64,000 nt of DNA, taken from contig NZ_JADB01000004.1 of assembly GCF_000518165.1 (NCBI RefSeq), positions 1 to 64,000 of the forward strand. Reading direction: 5' to 3'. The notes beneath the pieces are model-generated. The model made no database searches, had not been told where the DNA came from, and worked only from the letters and a program-made list of their open reading frames with translations. Source of the stretch: Bartonella elizabethae F9251 = ATCC 49927 (GTDB lineage Bacteria > Pseudomonadota > Alphaproteobacteria > Rhizobiales > Rhizobiaceae). A program made the position numbers and the translations under genes. Of this stretch, positions 16,484-25,871 are shown piece after piece (within the stretch, counting starts at the first letter, position 1; each line of letters opens with the position of its first letter).

Positions 16484-17097
16484 AGCTCATGGAGAACTTT
16501 CACTAAAAGGGGTATTGCCTCATGCTTATTCGTTAGACCATTATTGGATTTAATAATAGCATATAATCATTGATGGCTTCAATAAATATGATCCGTTTTT
16601 ACAGTGTTAAGCTATTCTGATGATGCTTCTTTAAGGTTATCGTATATTCTGAGGATGAGAAAAATTTTTAAGAGCTTATCTTTTGTAATGTTTTAATGAT
16701 TATAGGCTCTCTGATCTATTCAATAAAATTACGATTTTTGAGAGGTGTGGTATGAGTGGGGGGAATAATGATTGATAAAGTCAATTATAATTTCTTGAAA
16801 ACTATATAATGTCTCTAAAATTATTAGGATCTTCTATCTCTTCGGAGATCTTATTAATGATTTTCTCTCATGAATATTTGTTCGTTTAATTTTAAAAAAA
16901 TATAATTCATACTTCGATAATTATATACCAAGTAAAAAATAATTTTATATTTTTATCTTGACTCTTTTTAAAATTTTTACTTTGTTATTATTTTGCATGT
17001 GAAATTTATACGGTATAGAGTACTTAAAAAAGAAGAGGGTAAAAGAAAGCGGGGGTGTAACTGTGCGTGTAAAATGAGTAACTGAGTGTAAAATAGT
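16484..17097. other. Long AT-rich gap before the MFS gene
   Basis: About 610 bp without a credible gene. ATCTC-TTCG-GAGAT (16836-16849) is a small UUCG-type hairpin. The remainder is very AT-rich and looks like decayed sequence. Confidence 0.5.
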
Positions 17098-18327
17098 ATG
17101 TATGTTATGCAAGATCACAGGCTCAATCCGAAATTTGTTCGACGTGGGCTCATTTTAGTGTTTATCACTTTATTGTTAGATATTCTTGGCATTGCAATTA
17201 TTTGTCCCGTTTTGCCTGAATATTTTTCTCAGTTAACTGGAAAAGATGTCAGCACATCTTTTGTAGAAAGAGGAAAATTACTTGCAGCTTATTCAGTGAT
17301 GCAGTTTTTGTTTGCTCCTGTTATTGGCAATCTTTCTGATCGTTATGGTCGTCGTCCTGTTTTACTTGTTTCTATTATCTGTTTTGCTCTTGATAATCTG
17401 ATATGTGCTATAGCATGGTGCTATTCTATGTTATTTATCGGGCGTCTTTTATCAGGAATAAGTGGTGCTAGTTTTGCAACGTGTACAGCTTATCTTGCTG
17501 ATATATCCGATGAAAAAAACCGTACACGCAATTTTGGTCTATTAGGGGTTGCCTCTGCATTAGGGTTTATTTTGGGGTCATTTATTGGTGGTTTTTTAGG
17601 TCAGTTTGGTCCGCGTATTCCGTTTTATTTTGCTGCTGGTTTTTCACTCATTAATTTTATTTTTGCTTGGATTATGCTTCCTGAGACTCTTTCTTTATGG
17701 AATCGGCGCTTTTTTGATATTAAGCGGGCAAATCCTTTAGGTGCTTTTTGGCAATTGAAGCAATATCCGATGGTTCTTTGGGTATTGTTAGTCTTTTTTC
17801 TTTATTGGTTTGCGGAATCTGTATGGCTAAGCATTTGGGCGTTCATTGCAAAAGAACGCTATGAGTGGAGTTCGTTTTCCATAGGAATATCCTATAGCGT
17901 TTTTGGGATAGGACAATTTATTGTTGTCGCTCTTATTTTGCCTTATTTTTCTAAACGATGGAGCGATTGGCGTATTACGATAGTGGGGCTTTTGTTTGCA
18001 TCCATTGCTATGCTAGGCTATACCTTCGCAACAAAGGGGTGGATGGTTTATATGGTCTGTGTATGTACAATGCTTGAATATCTTGTTCATGCACCTATTC
18101 GTGCTATTGCTTCAGCACAGGTGCCGACAAATGTACAAGGAGAACTACAAGGAGCCATGACATCTGTTGTTTCATTGAGTTTAATATTTGGTTCTGTTTT
18201 TTATGTGTTTCTCTTTGAATGTTTTACAGATAAAAATGCACTGTTTTATTTTTCTGGTGCTCCCTTTGTTGGGGGCTTTTTGCTTCTTATCGTTGCAACG
18301 GTCATTTTTACTTTGCGCGTACGTTAA
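17098..18327 (+). CDS. Major facilitator superfamily drug/metabolite exporter (TetA/Bcr type)
   Basis: The 409-residue protein has twelve predicted membrane helices. The family motif between helices 2 and 3 is present (GNLSDRYGRRPVLLVS), and helix 5 carries a motif C-like glycine-rich stretch (GLLGVASALGFILGSFIGG). The layout matches 12-TM proton antiporters such as the Tet-type group. The start is uncertain: ATG at 17098 and ATG at 17107 are both possible and neither has a strong ribosome site. The substrate is unknown. It is flanked by long non-coding regions, so it is probably transcribed alone. Confidence 0.85.
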   Translation: MYVMQDHRLNPKFVRRGLILVFITLLLDILGIAIICPVLPEYFSQLTGKDVSTSFVERGKLLAAYSVMQFLFAPVIGNLSDRYGRRPVLLVSIICFALDNLICAIAWCYSMLFIGRLLSGISGASFATCTAYLADISDEKNRTRNFGLLGVASALGFILGSFIGGFLGQFGPRIPFYFAAGFSLINFIFAWIMLPETLSLWNRRFFDIKRANPLGAFWQLKQYPMVLWVLLVFFLYWFAESVWLSIWAFIAKERYEWSSFSIGISYSVFGIGQFIVVALILPYFSKRWSDWRITIVGLLFASIAMLGYTFATKGWMVYMVCVCTMLEYLVHAPIRAIASAQVPTNVQGELQGAMTSVVSLSLIFGSVFYVFLFECFTDKNALFYFSGAPFVGGFLLLIVATVIFTLRVR

Positions 18328-18642
18328 TTTGTTGAAGGGGGTTAGTAAAAATATTTTGCGAGAGAATGCTCAAAAAATTACATTTAATAAGCAAAAATTT
18401 TTTGTGATATTTGTTTTGTAAAGTATTGGATAAATACCGATCTATCTTTCTCATTCACTGCAAATAATTTTCTGTTTTGTGATATGGTTGTGTATCGTAA
18501 AGCTTATGTTTTTTGCTTATTTCCATTTAGTGTTCAGGGAGAGCAGCCTGTTGAAAAACCGCATCAGTGTTGTACAAACAATTTCAGTTTTTTATACTCA
18601 AATGGAAAGTAAAATGCTGCATATATTTATTTGCATCTTATT
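18328..18642. other. Gap between MFS gene and carA, nothing recognised
   Basis: About 315 AT-rich bases between convergent genes. No clear terminator, RNA or coding frame stands out. Confidence 0.5.
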
Positions 18643-19839
18643 TTAAGATATTTTTTTATAATTCATAATGAGATCAGAAAAATGCTGAAAGAGGTAGTGA
18701 CTATCTTGTGGTCCCGGAGAAGCTTCGGGGTGATATTGAACAGAAAAAACGGGCTTTCCAATGATTCGAATACCACAGTTTGAACCGTCAAAGAGAGAGA
18801 TATGTGTTTCTTGAACATGTTTTGGTAAAGAGGTTGCATCGACAGCAAAGCCATGATTCATCGATACAATTTCAACTTTTCCACTGTTAAGGTCTTTAAC
18901 GGGATGGTTTGCACCATGATGTCCTTGGTGCATTTTTATGGTTTTTGCGCCAACTGTCAGAGCGAGAAGTTGATGACCAAGACATATTCCAAAAATTGGT
19001 AAATGATGATCAATCAATGTTTTGATCGTTGGAATGGCATATTGAGCTGTAGCCGCCGGATCTCCTGGACCATTAGAAAGAAAAACACCATCAGGATTCA
19101 TTGCCAGAATTTCTTTTGCACTGGTGTGGGCGGGCACAACAGTAATGCGTGCTTTTTGTGTTGCCATAAGGCGAAGAATATTGCGTTTAATACCATAGTC
19201 AATGGCAACGATATGAAGATTGTGCACATTATTTGTGCCATATCCTTTATTCCAACGCCATGGTTCTTCATCCCATTGCATTGACGATTGAGATGTCACT
19301 TCTTTCGTAAGATCAAGATTGACGAGACCATGCCATTTTTGTGCACGTTTTTTTAAAGAAGGAATATCAAAATTTCCATCAGGATCATGCACAATGACAG
19401 CATTTTGCGCACCTTTTTCACGAATAAGAATTGTGAGTGCGCGTGTATCAATACCACAAAGAGCAATAATTTTATGGGCTTTAAGCCATTGATGAAGGTT
19501 TTCATTGGCACGATAGTTTGAAGGATGTGTAATATCTGCCTTGAAAATAGCGCCAACAGCACCGTGGTCGTTGAGAGGCGTGAGAGCTTCGATATCTTCA
19601 CTATTTGCCCCTACATTTCCTATATGAGGAAATGTAAAATTAACAATTTGTTGTGTGTATGATGGGTCTGTAAGGATTTCTTCATAGCCTGTGATGGCGG
19701 TGTTAAAACATACTTCAGCTTCAGCAATACCTGTCGCACCTGCTCCTTTACCTTCAATGACAGTTCCATCAGCAAGAACTAAGAGGGCTGTAGGTTTGCT
19801 AACACTCCAAGAGCTGCTCGATGAAATTGTTTGTATCAT
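18643..19839 (-). CDS. carA: Carbamoyl-phosphate synthase small (glutaminase) subunit
   Basis: The product is 398 residues from the ATG at 19839; the frame extends to a TTG at 19854, which is less likely. The N-terminal domain has ALLVLADGTVIEGKG and TGYEEILTDPSYTQQIVNFT. The class I amidotransferase domain has FLSNGPGDPAA, the nucleophile elbow PIFGICLGHQLLAL with its cysteine, and SVQYHPEASPGP with the His-Glu pair. CarA hydrolyses glutamine and passes ammonia to CarB for arginine and pyrimidine synthesis. carB is not in the window. It is divergent from yqeY, as in other Rhizobiales. Confidence 0.95.
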   Translation of the reverse strand: MIQTISSSSSWSVSKPTALLVLADGTVIEGKGAGATGIAEAEVCFNTAITGYEEILTDPSYTQQIVNFTFPHIGNVGANSEDIEALTPLNDHGAVGAIFKADITHPSNYRANENLHQWLKAHKIIALCGIDTRALTILIREKGAQNAVIVHDPDGNFDIPSLKKRAQKWHGLVNLDLTKEVTSQSSMQWDEEPWRWNKGYGTNNVHNLHIVAIDYGIKRNILRLMATQKARITVVPAHTSAKEILAMNPDGVFLSNGPGDPAATAQYAIPTIKTLIDHHLPIFGICLGHQLLALTVGAKTIKMHQGHHGANHPVKDLNSGKVEIVSMNHGFAVDATSLPKHVQETHISLFDGSNCGIRIIGKPVFSVQYHPEASPGPQDSHYLFQHFSDLIMNYKKIS

Positions 19840-20098
19840 AGTGTGTATCCACAATTTATTTTCTGAAAGGTATAATGATTAACTTTACACAAAAATTATA
19901 CCGCTAACAGATGCTGTGTCTATTATTCTAGTCATGTTTTGCTTAAAGCAGAGAGTATAAGGGCATTCCATGAAGAGGTAAAGTCTTGTTTTTATCTTTT
20001 CTAAGATCGAGTTCTCGATTATTTTTTTATCCTCCATTGCAAGATGGATAAAGATTGGTTAAAAAGCATTTTCCGTTTGAACAAAATTGGATAAATTT

Positions 20099-20551
20099 AT
20101 GTTGCGTGACCAGATTGATGGGGCTCTTAAGGCTGCTTTGAAAGCGCAAGATAGTGCGCGTCTTGCTACACTTCGTTTAATGAATGCTGCGGTTAGAGAT
20201 CGTGATATTCTTTATTATGATGAAGGGAAGCTAGAAGTTGATGATCAGCAGATACAGTCTGTTTTTACGAAAATGCTTCAACAGCGTGAAGCGTTAATGC
20301 GTGTCTATAAAGAGTCTGGTTGCTTGGAGTTAGCAGAGAAAGAACAAGCCGAAATAGAAGTTATTCGTGAATTTCTTCCTTATCAGCTTAAAGAGATGGA
20401 AGTAGAACAGGTTATTTGTGAGGCTTTGGCACAAACGAAAGCTAAAAAATTACGTGATATCGGTAAGGTGATGACGTGGCTTAAGGAACGCTACGCAGGG
20501 CAAATGAATTTTTCTAAAGTGTGCAATAGTCTTCGTAAAAAATTGCAATAG
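20099..20551 (+). CDS. GatB/YqeY-domain protein
   Basis: The product is 150 residues from the ATG at 20099 (an in-frame TTG at 20087 is unlikely). It is all-helical and carries the YqeY signature: RDQIDGALKAALKAQDSARL, TLRLMNAAVRDRDI, EFLPYQLKEMEVEQVICEAL and DIGKVMTWLKERYAGQMNFSKV. The domain resembles the tRNA-binding tail of GatB, and a role near aminoacyl-tRNA is suspected but not proven. In relatives it sits between carA and dnaG; here dnaG is 6.7 kb further on. Confidence 0.88.
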   Translation: MLRDQIDGALKAALKAQDSARLATLRLMNAAVRDRDILYYDEGKLEVDDQQIQSVFTKMLQQREALMRVYKESGCLELAEKEQAEIEVIREFLPYQLKEMEVEQVICEALAQTKAKKLRDIGKVMTWLKERYAGQMNFSKVCNSLRKKLQ

Positions 20552-21073
20552 ATCTTATCATTTCAAAGAAATTAGAAGATATTTTTTATTGTGTGAGGCT
20601 TTTGTTAGGTTAGTAAAATATTGGTTCATAATCTTTATCTTATGCATAAAGCTTTTATCAAAAAATACTCCTTTGAAATGAACAAATCTGTTTTGGAGGC
20701 TTATGGAGCGATAAAATATTTTTTTCTATTTTATATTTTGCTGTTCTTCAAAGTTATTAAATTATGAAACAAACAAAAAGATTATAGAGATTTTTACTTT
20801 TAAACAGATTGATTGTCTTCAATTAAAGTTAAAAAAATAGGATGATGAGAAAAAGCTAACTTATCCAAATTTTAAAATTTTGGGAGGCGTTTATTGTTGT
20901 CTTTTTTGATGATTTAGAGCGTTTTTTTGATGAAAGAGTTGCTGTTATTTTCCAAGAGTGGTGATTATTTGGCAAGAAGTTTAAATGCAGATGGTTTTGA
21001 ATTTTTTTTTGCTCTGATACCCCTTTTAAGCTATGCAAAATCCATACATTATGCAGAATAAAATGAATATCCT
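20552..21073. other. AT-rich gap, nothing recognised
   Basis: About 520 bp between yqeY and ubiC. Short open frames here have no ribosome site and no recognisable residues. Confidence 0.5.
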
Positions 21074-21580
21074 CTATTTATGGGTATACAGGGGTGAATC
21101 GGTTAAAAACAGTTCAGTGAGCAACAATGGCTTACCCGTTAGCCGCAAACGGGAACGGCGTGCCCATAGCGTGCCTTGTTGTCCAATATGAATGTAATCG
21201 CGGGTTAGTTTGTCACTGTTAAATAAATAGTGTCCTAAGGGGGTCGTTCCTAAATGCATCAAGGCTTGATTGTGGTGGAGGGTTTCTTGTGGAATGACAG
21301 TGCGTCCGAGGAGCCAAGGTTTATTATCGCCCATTAAGATGACTTCGCGTAGCCAATAACGCGCATTTTTGGGGAGATGTTCTGCTTCTTCCTTTAATTT
21401 ATCGCGTGTAATAAAACATTCGCGTTGTTGTTGAACTTGAAAACAGGTGCAATATTTTTTTAATCGAAGCGTCATTGAGCCCGATTCCATGAGCCAGTCC
21501 CGAATGTTTTCTGGTATGGGAGGATTTTGATCAAAGAACCACTTCAGAGGTGGTAAGATGGAATCTTCAAGATCAGACAT
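21074..21580 (-). CDS. ubiC: Chorismate--pyruvate lyase (UbiC family)
   Basis: The product is 168 residues from the ATG at 21580 with GGAG 7 nt upstream. UbiC features are clear: [20 protein letters not shown] with the conserved Arg at about 78, [25 protein letters not shown], and [11 protein letters not shown] with the conserved Glu at about 156. The enzyme splits chorismate into 4-hydroxybenzoate, the head-group precursor of ubiquinone, and pyruvate in the cytoplasm. No ubiA or other ubiquinone gene is next to it. Its isolation in a gap-rich segment between yqeY and dnaG suggests insertion or loss of neighbours. Confidence 0.85.
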   Translation of the reverse strand: MSDLEDSILPPLKWFFDQNPPIPENIRDWLMESGSMTLRLKKYCTCFQVQQQRECFITRDKLKEEAEHLPKNARYWLREVILMGDNKPWLLGRTVIPQETLHHNQALMHLGTTPLGHYLFNSDKLTRDYIHIGQQGTLWARRSRLRLTGKPLLLTELFLTDSPLYTHK

Positions 21581-22623
21581 CGTTTTACTCCACATCTAAA
21601 ATTCTATTCCATATGTTATGCTGAGTGCGCTGAAGAGATGGCTTTATGTCGTACAGGCGTATGAAAGCAGCAAGATTTTAACAGAAAAATATCAAAGGGA
21701 ACACCGAAAGAAAAGATCTTTAAAAGAAGATATGTGGAAAATAGGTTATAGAGTTTTTTGATAACACGAGGGAAATGGGTAGATATTTCGTGTTTTAGCA
21801 TTCGTTTGTAACGCTGAGGAAAAAGAGAGGAAGAATTCATCTATATAAGACAATATAAAGAGGAAATTTTAAAAGGAGAAAAACCCTTAATATAGTTTTA
21901 AAAGTCGGATACACAGAGCTTTTGAATTAAGGTGGAAAGGTGAGCGTATTTTTTATAATACAGGGAGCATTAATTCGATAGATTTTAAGTATAAGTATTA
22001 ATATGTTTTCATTGTTATAAATTAATGTAAAAGAATATATCATCATTTAAATTTTTATATTCAATACCTTGGATTCCTTTAATTGATCAATAATAAAAAT
22101 ATGGAAAAGAAAAAAGGAGGATATCAACTTTATAGCGTTTATTTTTTTATTATTTTGCGCTTACTTCCTATCTTTATCGTTTGAGAATACAAAAGGGCTC
22201 TTCGGTTTTTTTTAGTAAAAATGGTCTTGTTGCTGAAGTGTATAGACATTAGGTATTACGTGGTAGGATCTTTAATCATCATCATGATTGGTTTTAGTCG
22301 CCTTTATAGATTGCGATGACACTGCGATGAGCTGGATTTGTGTGTTTGCCTACAAAAACACGGTACAAAATAAGTTCGTCTTTCATTAAAATAATGCTTA
22401 CACCCTTCCTGATATGCCTAGGCTTATATAGATATTGAAGAAGGATGCGTTATAAAGTTTTTTACTGTTTTTCGTTAAGATATATGATGGTGTATGCTAG
22501 AAATTTGAGCTTAAGCACCTCACCATCATACCCCAAACAGGTATCAATGTATTACGCAGAAATATTCTAAAATATTTCAATTATTTTATTGAACACCCAA
22601 AGGTGATGGAATAAATAAAAGCC
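21581..22623. other. 1-kb AT-rich gap, probably decayed sequence
   Basis: No gene recognised. A minus-strand segment ending at TAA 22294-22296 reads MKDELILYRVFVGKHTNPAH and continues to IAIYKGD (30 codons from ATG 22386, open about 20 codons further upstream). It looks protein-like but has no usual start or length. A 74-codon frame at 21616-21840 lacks a ribosome site. The segment may be the wreck of older genes. Confidence 0.35.
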
Positions 22624-22875
22624 TTATGATCGAATTTTTCGTCCTATCCATATAAGAATACAGGCTCCTATAAAACCTGAAATAAGATAACCGAGCCAAC
22701 CACCAAAACTTACGCCTAAAAGACTAAAAAGGAAACTCGCTAAGGCAGCGCCAATAATCCCTAAGATAATATTTAACAATATTCCGGTCTGGCTTTTCAT
22801 AATATACTGTGCAGCCCAACCTGCAACCGCGCCGATAATGATAGCTGCAATCCAACCGATGTTTGCATTTTCCAT
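22624..22875 (-). CDS. GlsB/YeaQ/YmgE-family small membrane protein
   Basis: The product is 83 residues from the ATG at 22875 with AGGAGAG upstream. It has three hydrophobic segments and the glycine-rich family pattern: GWIAAIIIGAVAGWAAQYIM, GILLNIILGIIGAALASFLF and GWLGYLISGFIGACILIWIGRK. The family was once called transglycosylase-associated and is often induced by stress; the molecular role is unknown. The protein sits in the inner membrane. It has large gaps on both sides, so it is probably a single-gene unit. Confidence 0.88.
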   Translation of the reverse strand: MENANIGWIAAIIIGAVAGWAAQYIMKSQTGILLNIILGIIGAALASFLFSLLGVSFGGWLGYLISGFIGACILIWIGRKIRS

Positions 22876-23739
22876 GATACTCTCCTTTGCCTGCATTTAG
22901 ATTGTAACTAGAGTAAACTTTGTAAAGATCAAGGTTTATTCCCTTTTTACCCAGTGGAAAGGATATTTTTGTTAGAGATTTTACTTATTAATTTCCTGTA
23001 TATTAAAATAATACTGATATTTATATCAGTATAATATCTAATTATTATAAATATATATAAAAAATTTTAATTTATAAAGAAATAATTTAATTTAAAATAT
23101 GATTTAAAAATAAAATATTTGTAAAAATATTTTAAGAATAAATAAAGTGTATTTATCATTTTTTTAAACTATTGTTTTATAAAAATTTTTGAAAAATAAT
23201 TCACATTAAAATAATAAGATAAATGAATATTTAAAGATTTGGCACTTGCCAATTGATATCAACATTGTTTGAAATGAAATTAAAACTGTTTTGTTAATGC
23301 GTTATAAAATGCTGTATAAATTCAATCTCTACAAATATTGATATAAATGTTTATGGACATAAACGTTGCAATTAGGAGGTATTTTGCATTCCTTATTAGA
23401 TATTTCTTTACTTTGCTACTCCTGTGAAGTGGTCGCTTTTTTACGAGGTGAATTTAGGCTGGAACGATCATACTTTTTGCCATCTCCTTATAGAGACCTC
23501 TCCCAAACCCTATTTTATGATTTTTATGATAATGTCTGTGAAGAGGGAAAAATTCATTAAGCATCCCCATCTTTGGGCTTCATAAAAGAGCAAGCGATAG
23601 CATTACACACTTACTTCGAATGTTGCGAGAGTTCTTGGTTTTTAAGACAGTTCATAAGAGGTGTTTTAAGTCTTTTTTTGTATCATCTTATTCCATACGG
23701 AATTATCCACATTTTAATGTGTAAGTGAATGGTTTTGAT

Positions 23740-23838
23740 TGATTTAACAAGGAATGGCTTTGGAATGAGAGAATCTTACAATATCTTGGGGGCTCCTTCA
23801 ATATAAATGAGTAAATTATCATTATAAATCAATCTATT
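23740..23838 (+). repeat. Dispersed intergenic element, copy 1
   Basis: Shares with the other copies an AATGAGAGAATCTTAC-type block, then after about 60 bp a TTATAAATCAATCTATT-type block. Copies are degenerate, all on the plus strand, and found only between genes. Confidence 0.45.
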
Positions 23839-23952
23839 GCTTTATATGAAATACAGTTTTTGCTTTAAGAAGGCGAGACATTCTTTGTTCAAGAGCTTTA
23901 TTCTACATGGGGTATGGGGCAAACCGCTTAAGTGCAAGCAAATAATTTTGGG

Positions 23953-24046
23953 AAATTCATTATGAATAGATTAAAAATGAGAGAAATTTACACGATTGAA
24001 GAGAGTGCATTTAAAACGTCTAAAATATTTATTAAATCAATATGTT
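23953..24046 (+). repeat. Dispersed intergenic element, copy 2
   Basis: Contains AATTCATTATGAATAGAT, then AAATGAGAGAAATTTAC, and ends with TTTATTAAATCAATATGTT, in the same order as the other copies. Confidence 0.45.
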
Positions 24047-24109
24047 AAGCAAGATATTTAAAAGTTCAAAATTGAGTAATCGATAGGATGCGTTTCTTGT
24101 TTGGAAAGT

Positions 24110-25801
24110 TTAAGATTTTTCTGTTTGTTCTTCAGCAGGGTTGCGTAGGCGTGAACTTTGAAGAAGACCTTGTTCTTCTAAGATAGGGTAGATCATTGAG
24201 GTCAACAGAGAGTTAATTTGTTTGAGGTCGCGGACAGTATCAAGATGAAGACTGGACGATTCTACATTTTTGAGATCTCCCTCACGCAAGCGTTTAAAAT
24301 GTTTTAAACTCATCTCTTTTTCTAAGTTTCGTAGTTGATCTTTTTTTTGCACCAATAGATGGGCCGTGTGGGTGTCACGGGAGACGAGAACATTAAATGC
24401 GATATGCGCGTTGGCCAGTACAATGGCATGGAAACGAAGGAGATCATCCCAGCCTTCGTTGCTGAACTTTAGATTTTTTTGTTGTTTCTTTTTAACCAGC
24501 ATCAGCATATTGTGAATAATGATATCGCCTGCTTGGTCTAATTTTATACAGGCACCTAGAAGCTCTTGTGTTTTAAGAGCTTCTTCATCCGATAATTTTT
24601 GTCCCGCTAATCGTGCAAGATAAAGTTTGATGGCGATATGTTTTTTGTCCAATATGGTGTTTAGTTGATTGAGTTCAGCAATAATATGGAGATCTGGCTC
24701 TTCATAAAGTCCCATGATTTTTTCTAGCATAATGTCGACAAGATCACAAATATGAATAACTTCACGCATGACATTGGAGAGCGCTAGAGCTGGGCGTTCA
24801 AGAACGCTATCATCAAGAGCTGTTTGATCCGATAAATTGAGCGTTTTATTGGTTTGCGTTTTTTTTGTACTCATATGAACGATTTGAGTGGTCAATTTTA
24901 AAACCCATTTTGAAAGCGGTATTCCAGCGAGGAGAATGAAAATATTAAAAATGATATGGGCGTTGATAACTTGAGTAGGAGCGTCATTGCCAAGCCATGT
25001 GATGGGTGGTTGAAAAGACAAAAATAAGATCAGCACAAGGATTGAACCGGCTCCACGCATGAGTAAATTGCCTAAGGGAACAAGACGGGTATTGGGAGAA
25101 GCGTTGCGTGTTAAAAGCGGTGCTATAAGAGAAGAGCCAAAGTTGACACCAAGAACCATGATAACGCAAAGTTGTGTATGGATAAGGTCGTAGTTTGCAA
25201 AATTAACCAGCAAAATGATTCCTGCAATGGATGAATGTAAGAGATAGGTTAAAGCCGCAGCCAACAAAAAAGTTGAAACAGGATCGGTGGAAAGGTAACG
25301 AATGATGCTCGGCAAAATTTCGCTATCCCGCAAAGGTTCTGTCGCTGTACTGATCATTTGTAAAGACAAAATCAAAAGACCAATACCGATGACAATACGT
25401 CCTATTTGGCGCCACTCACGTTTTTGTGTTGTCATGAAGATACAAGTACCAATTAAAAGGCAAAGGGGTACAACAAGTGTGAGATCGTAGGTGAGAATTT
25501 TAACAACGAGTGCTGATCCTAACTCTCCTCCACGTACAGCCATAAGTCCTGCTACTCCAGAGACAAAACCAGATTCAACAAAAGAACCAACGAGGAGCGT
25601 TATGGCTGTAGAGCTCTGTAAGATCATCGCTGTAAAAAGTCCAAAACTTACAGCAAACAATGGTTTCGAGATGACGTGGCGCAGGTTATATTTAAGCCTG
25701 TCACCATAGGCGCGCTCAATTCCTGTGCGCACCATGCGTGTGGCCCAGAGAAGTAAAGAAACAGCGCCAGCAAGATGGAGGAGTACCAATGAGCCATTCA
25801 T
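24110..25801 (-). CDS. Na/Pi cotransporter family protein with PhoU-like C-terminus
   Basis: The product is 563 residues from the ATG at 25801 (a GTG at 25843 is an alternative). The membrane half has the family repeat: LLLWATRMVRTGIERAYG, then TAMILQSSTAITLLVGSF with the QSS motif, and a second, altered copy YLLHSSIAGIILLVNF where QSS has become HSS. The C-terminal 200 residues are helical like PhoU and probably cytoplasmic. Relatives import phosphate with sodium or have unclear roles. The changed second motif could affect transport. It is followed upstream by the MscS gene on the same strand, 70 bp away, and may share its transcript. Confidence 0.88.
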   Translation of the reverse strand: MNGSLVLLHLAGAVSLLLWATRMVRTGIERAYGDRLKYNLRHVISKPLFAVSFGLFTAMILQSSTAITLLVGSFVESGFVSGVAGLMAVRGGELGSALVVKILTYDLTLVVPLCLLIGTCIFMTTQKREWRQIGRIVIGIGLLILSLQMISTATEPLRDSEILPSIIRYLSTDPVSTFLLAAALTYLLHSSIAGIILLVNFANYDLIHTQLCVIMVLGVNFGSSLIAPLLTRNASPNTRLVPLGNLLMRGAGSILVLILFLSFQPPITWLGNDAPTQVINAHIIFNIFILLAGIPLSKWVLKLTTQIVHMSTKKTQTNKTLNLSDQTALDDSVLERPALALSNVMREVIHICDLVDIMLEKIMGLYEEPDLHIIAELNQLNTILDKKHIAIKLYLARLAGQKLSDEEALKTQELLGACIKLDQAGDIIIHNMLMLVKKKQQKNLKFSNEGWDDLLRFHAIVLANAHIAFNVLVSRDTHTAHLLVQKKDQLRNLEKEMSLKHFKRLREGDLKNVESSSLHLDTVRDLKQINSLLTSMIYPILEEQGLLQSSRLRNPAEEQTEKS

Positions 25802-25871
25802 GATACTTTTTCTTTCTCTTTTGTTTATGAATAGGGTTAACACAAAATTGATAACTTGAAGTTTATTGTTT

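Larger units (their letters stand above)
22876..24109. other. 1.2-kb very AT-rich gap with two dispersed repeat copies
   Basis: The first 450 bp are extremely AT-rich. Two copies of the dispersed ~100-bp element described below lie at 23740-23838 and 23953-24046. No gene is convincing. A 64-codon frame from 23366 has an AGGAGG before an inner TTG, but its sequence is unlike any protein I know. Confidence 0.5.

Noticed and set aside
21616-21840. 74-codon minus frame upstream of ubiC
   Set aside because: No ribosome site and no motif. It ends before ubiC without any sign of coupling.
23366-23560. 64-codon frame with AGGAGG near an inner TTG
   Set aside because: Spacing to the TTG is too short, the sequence is unlike any protein I know, and the region is extremely AT-rich.
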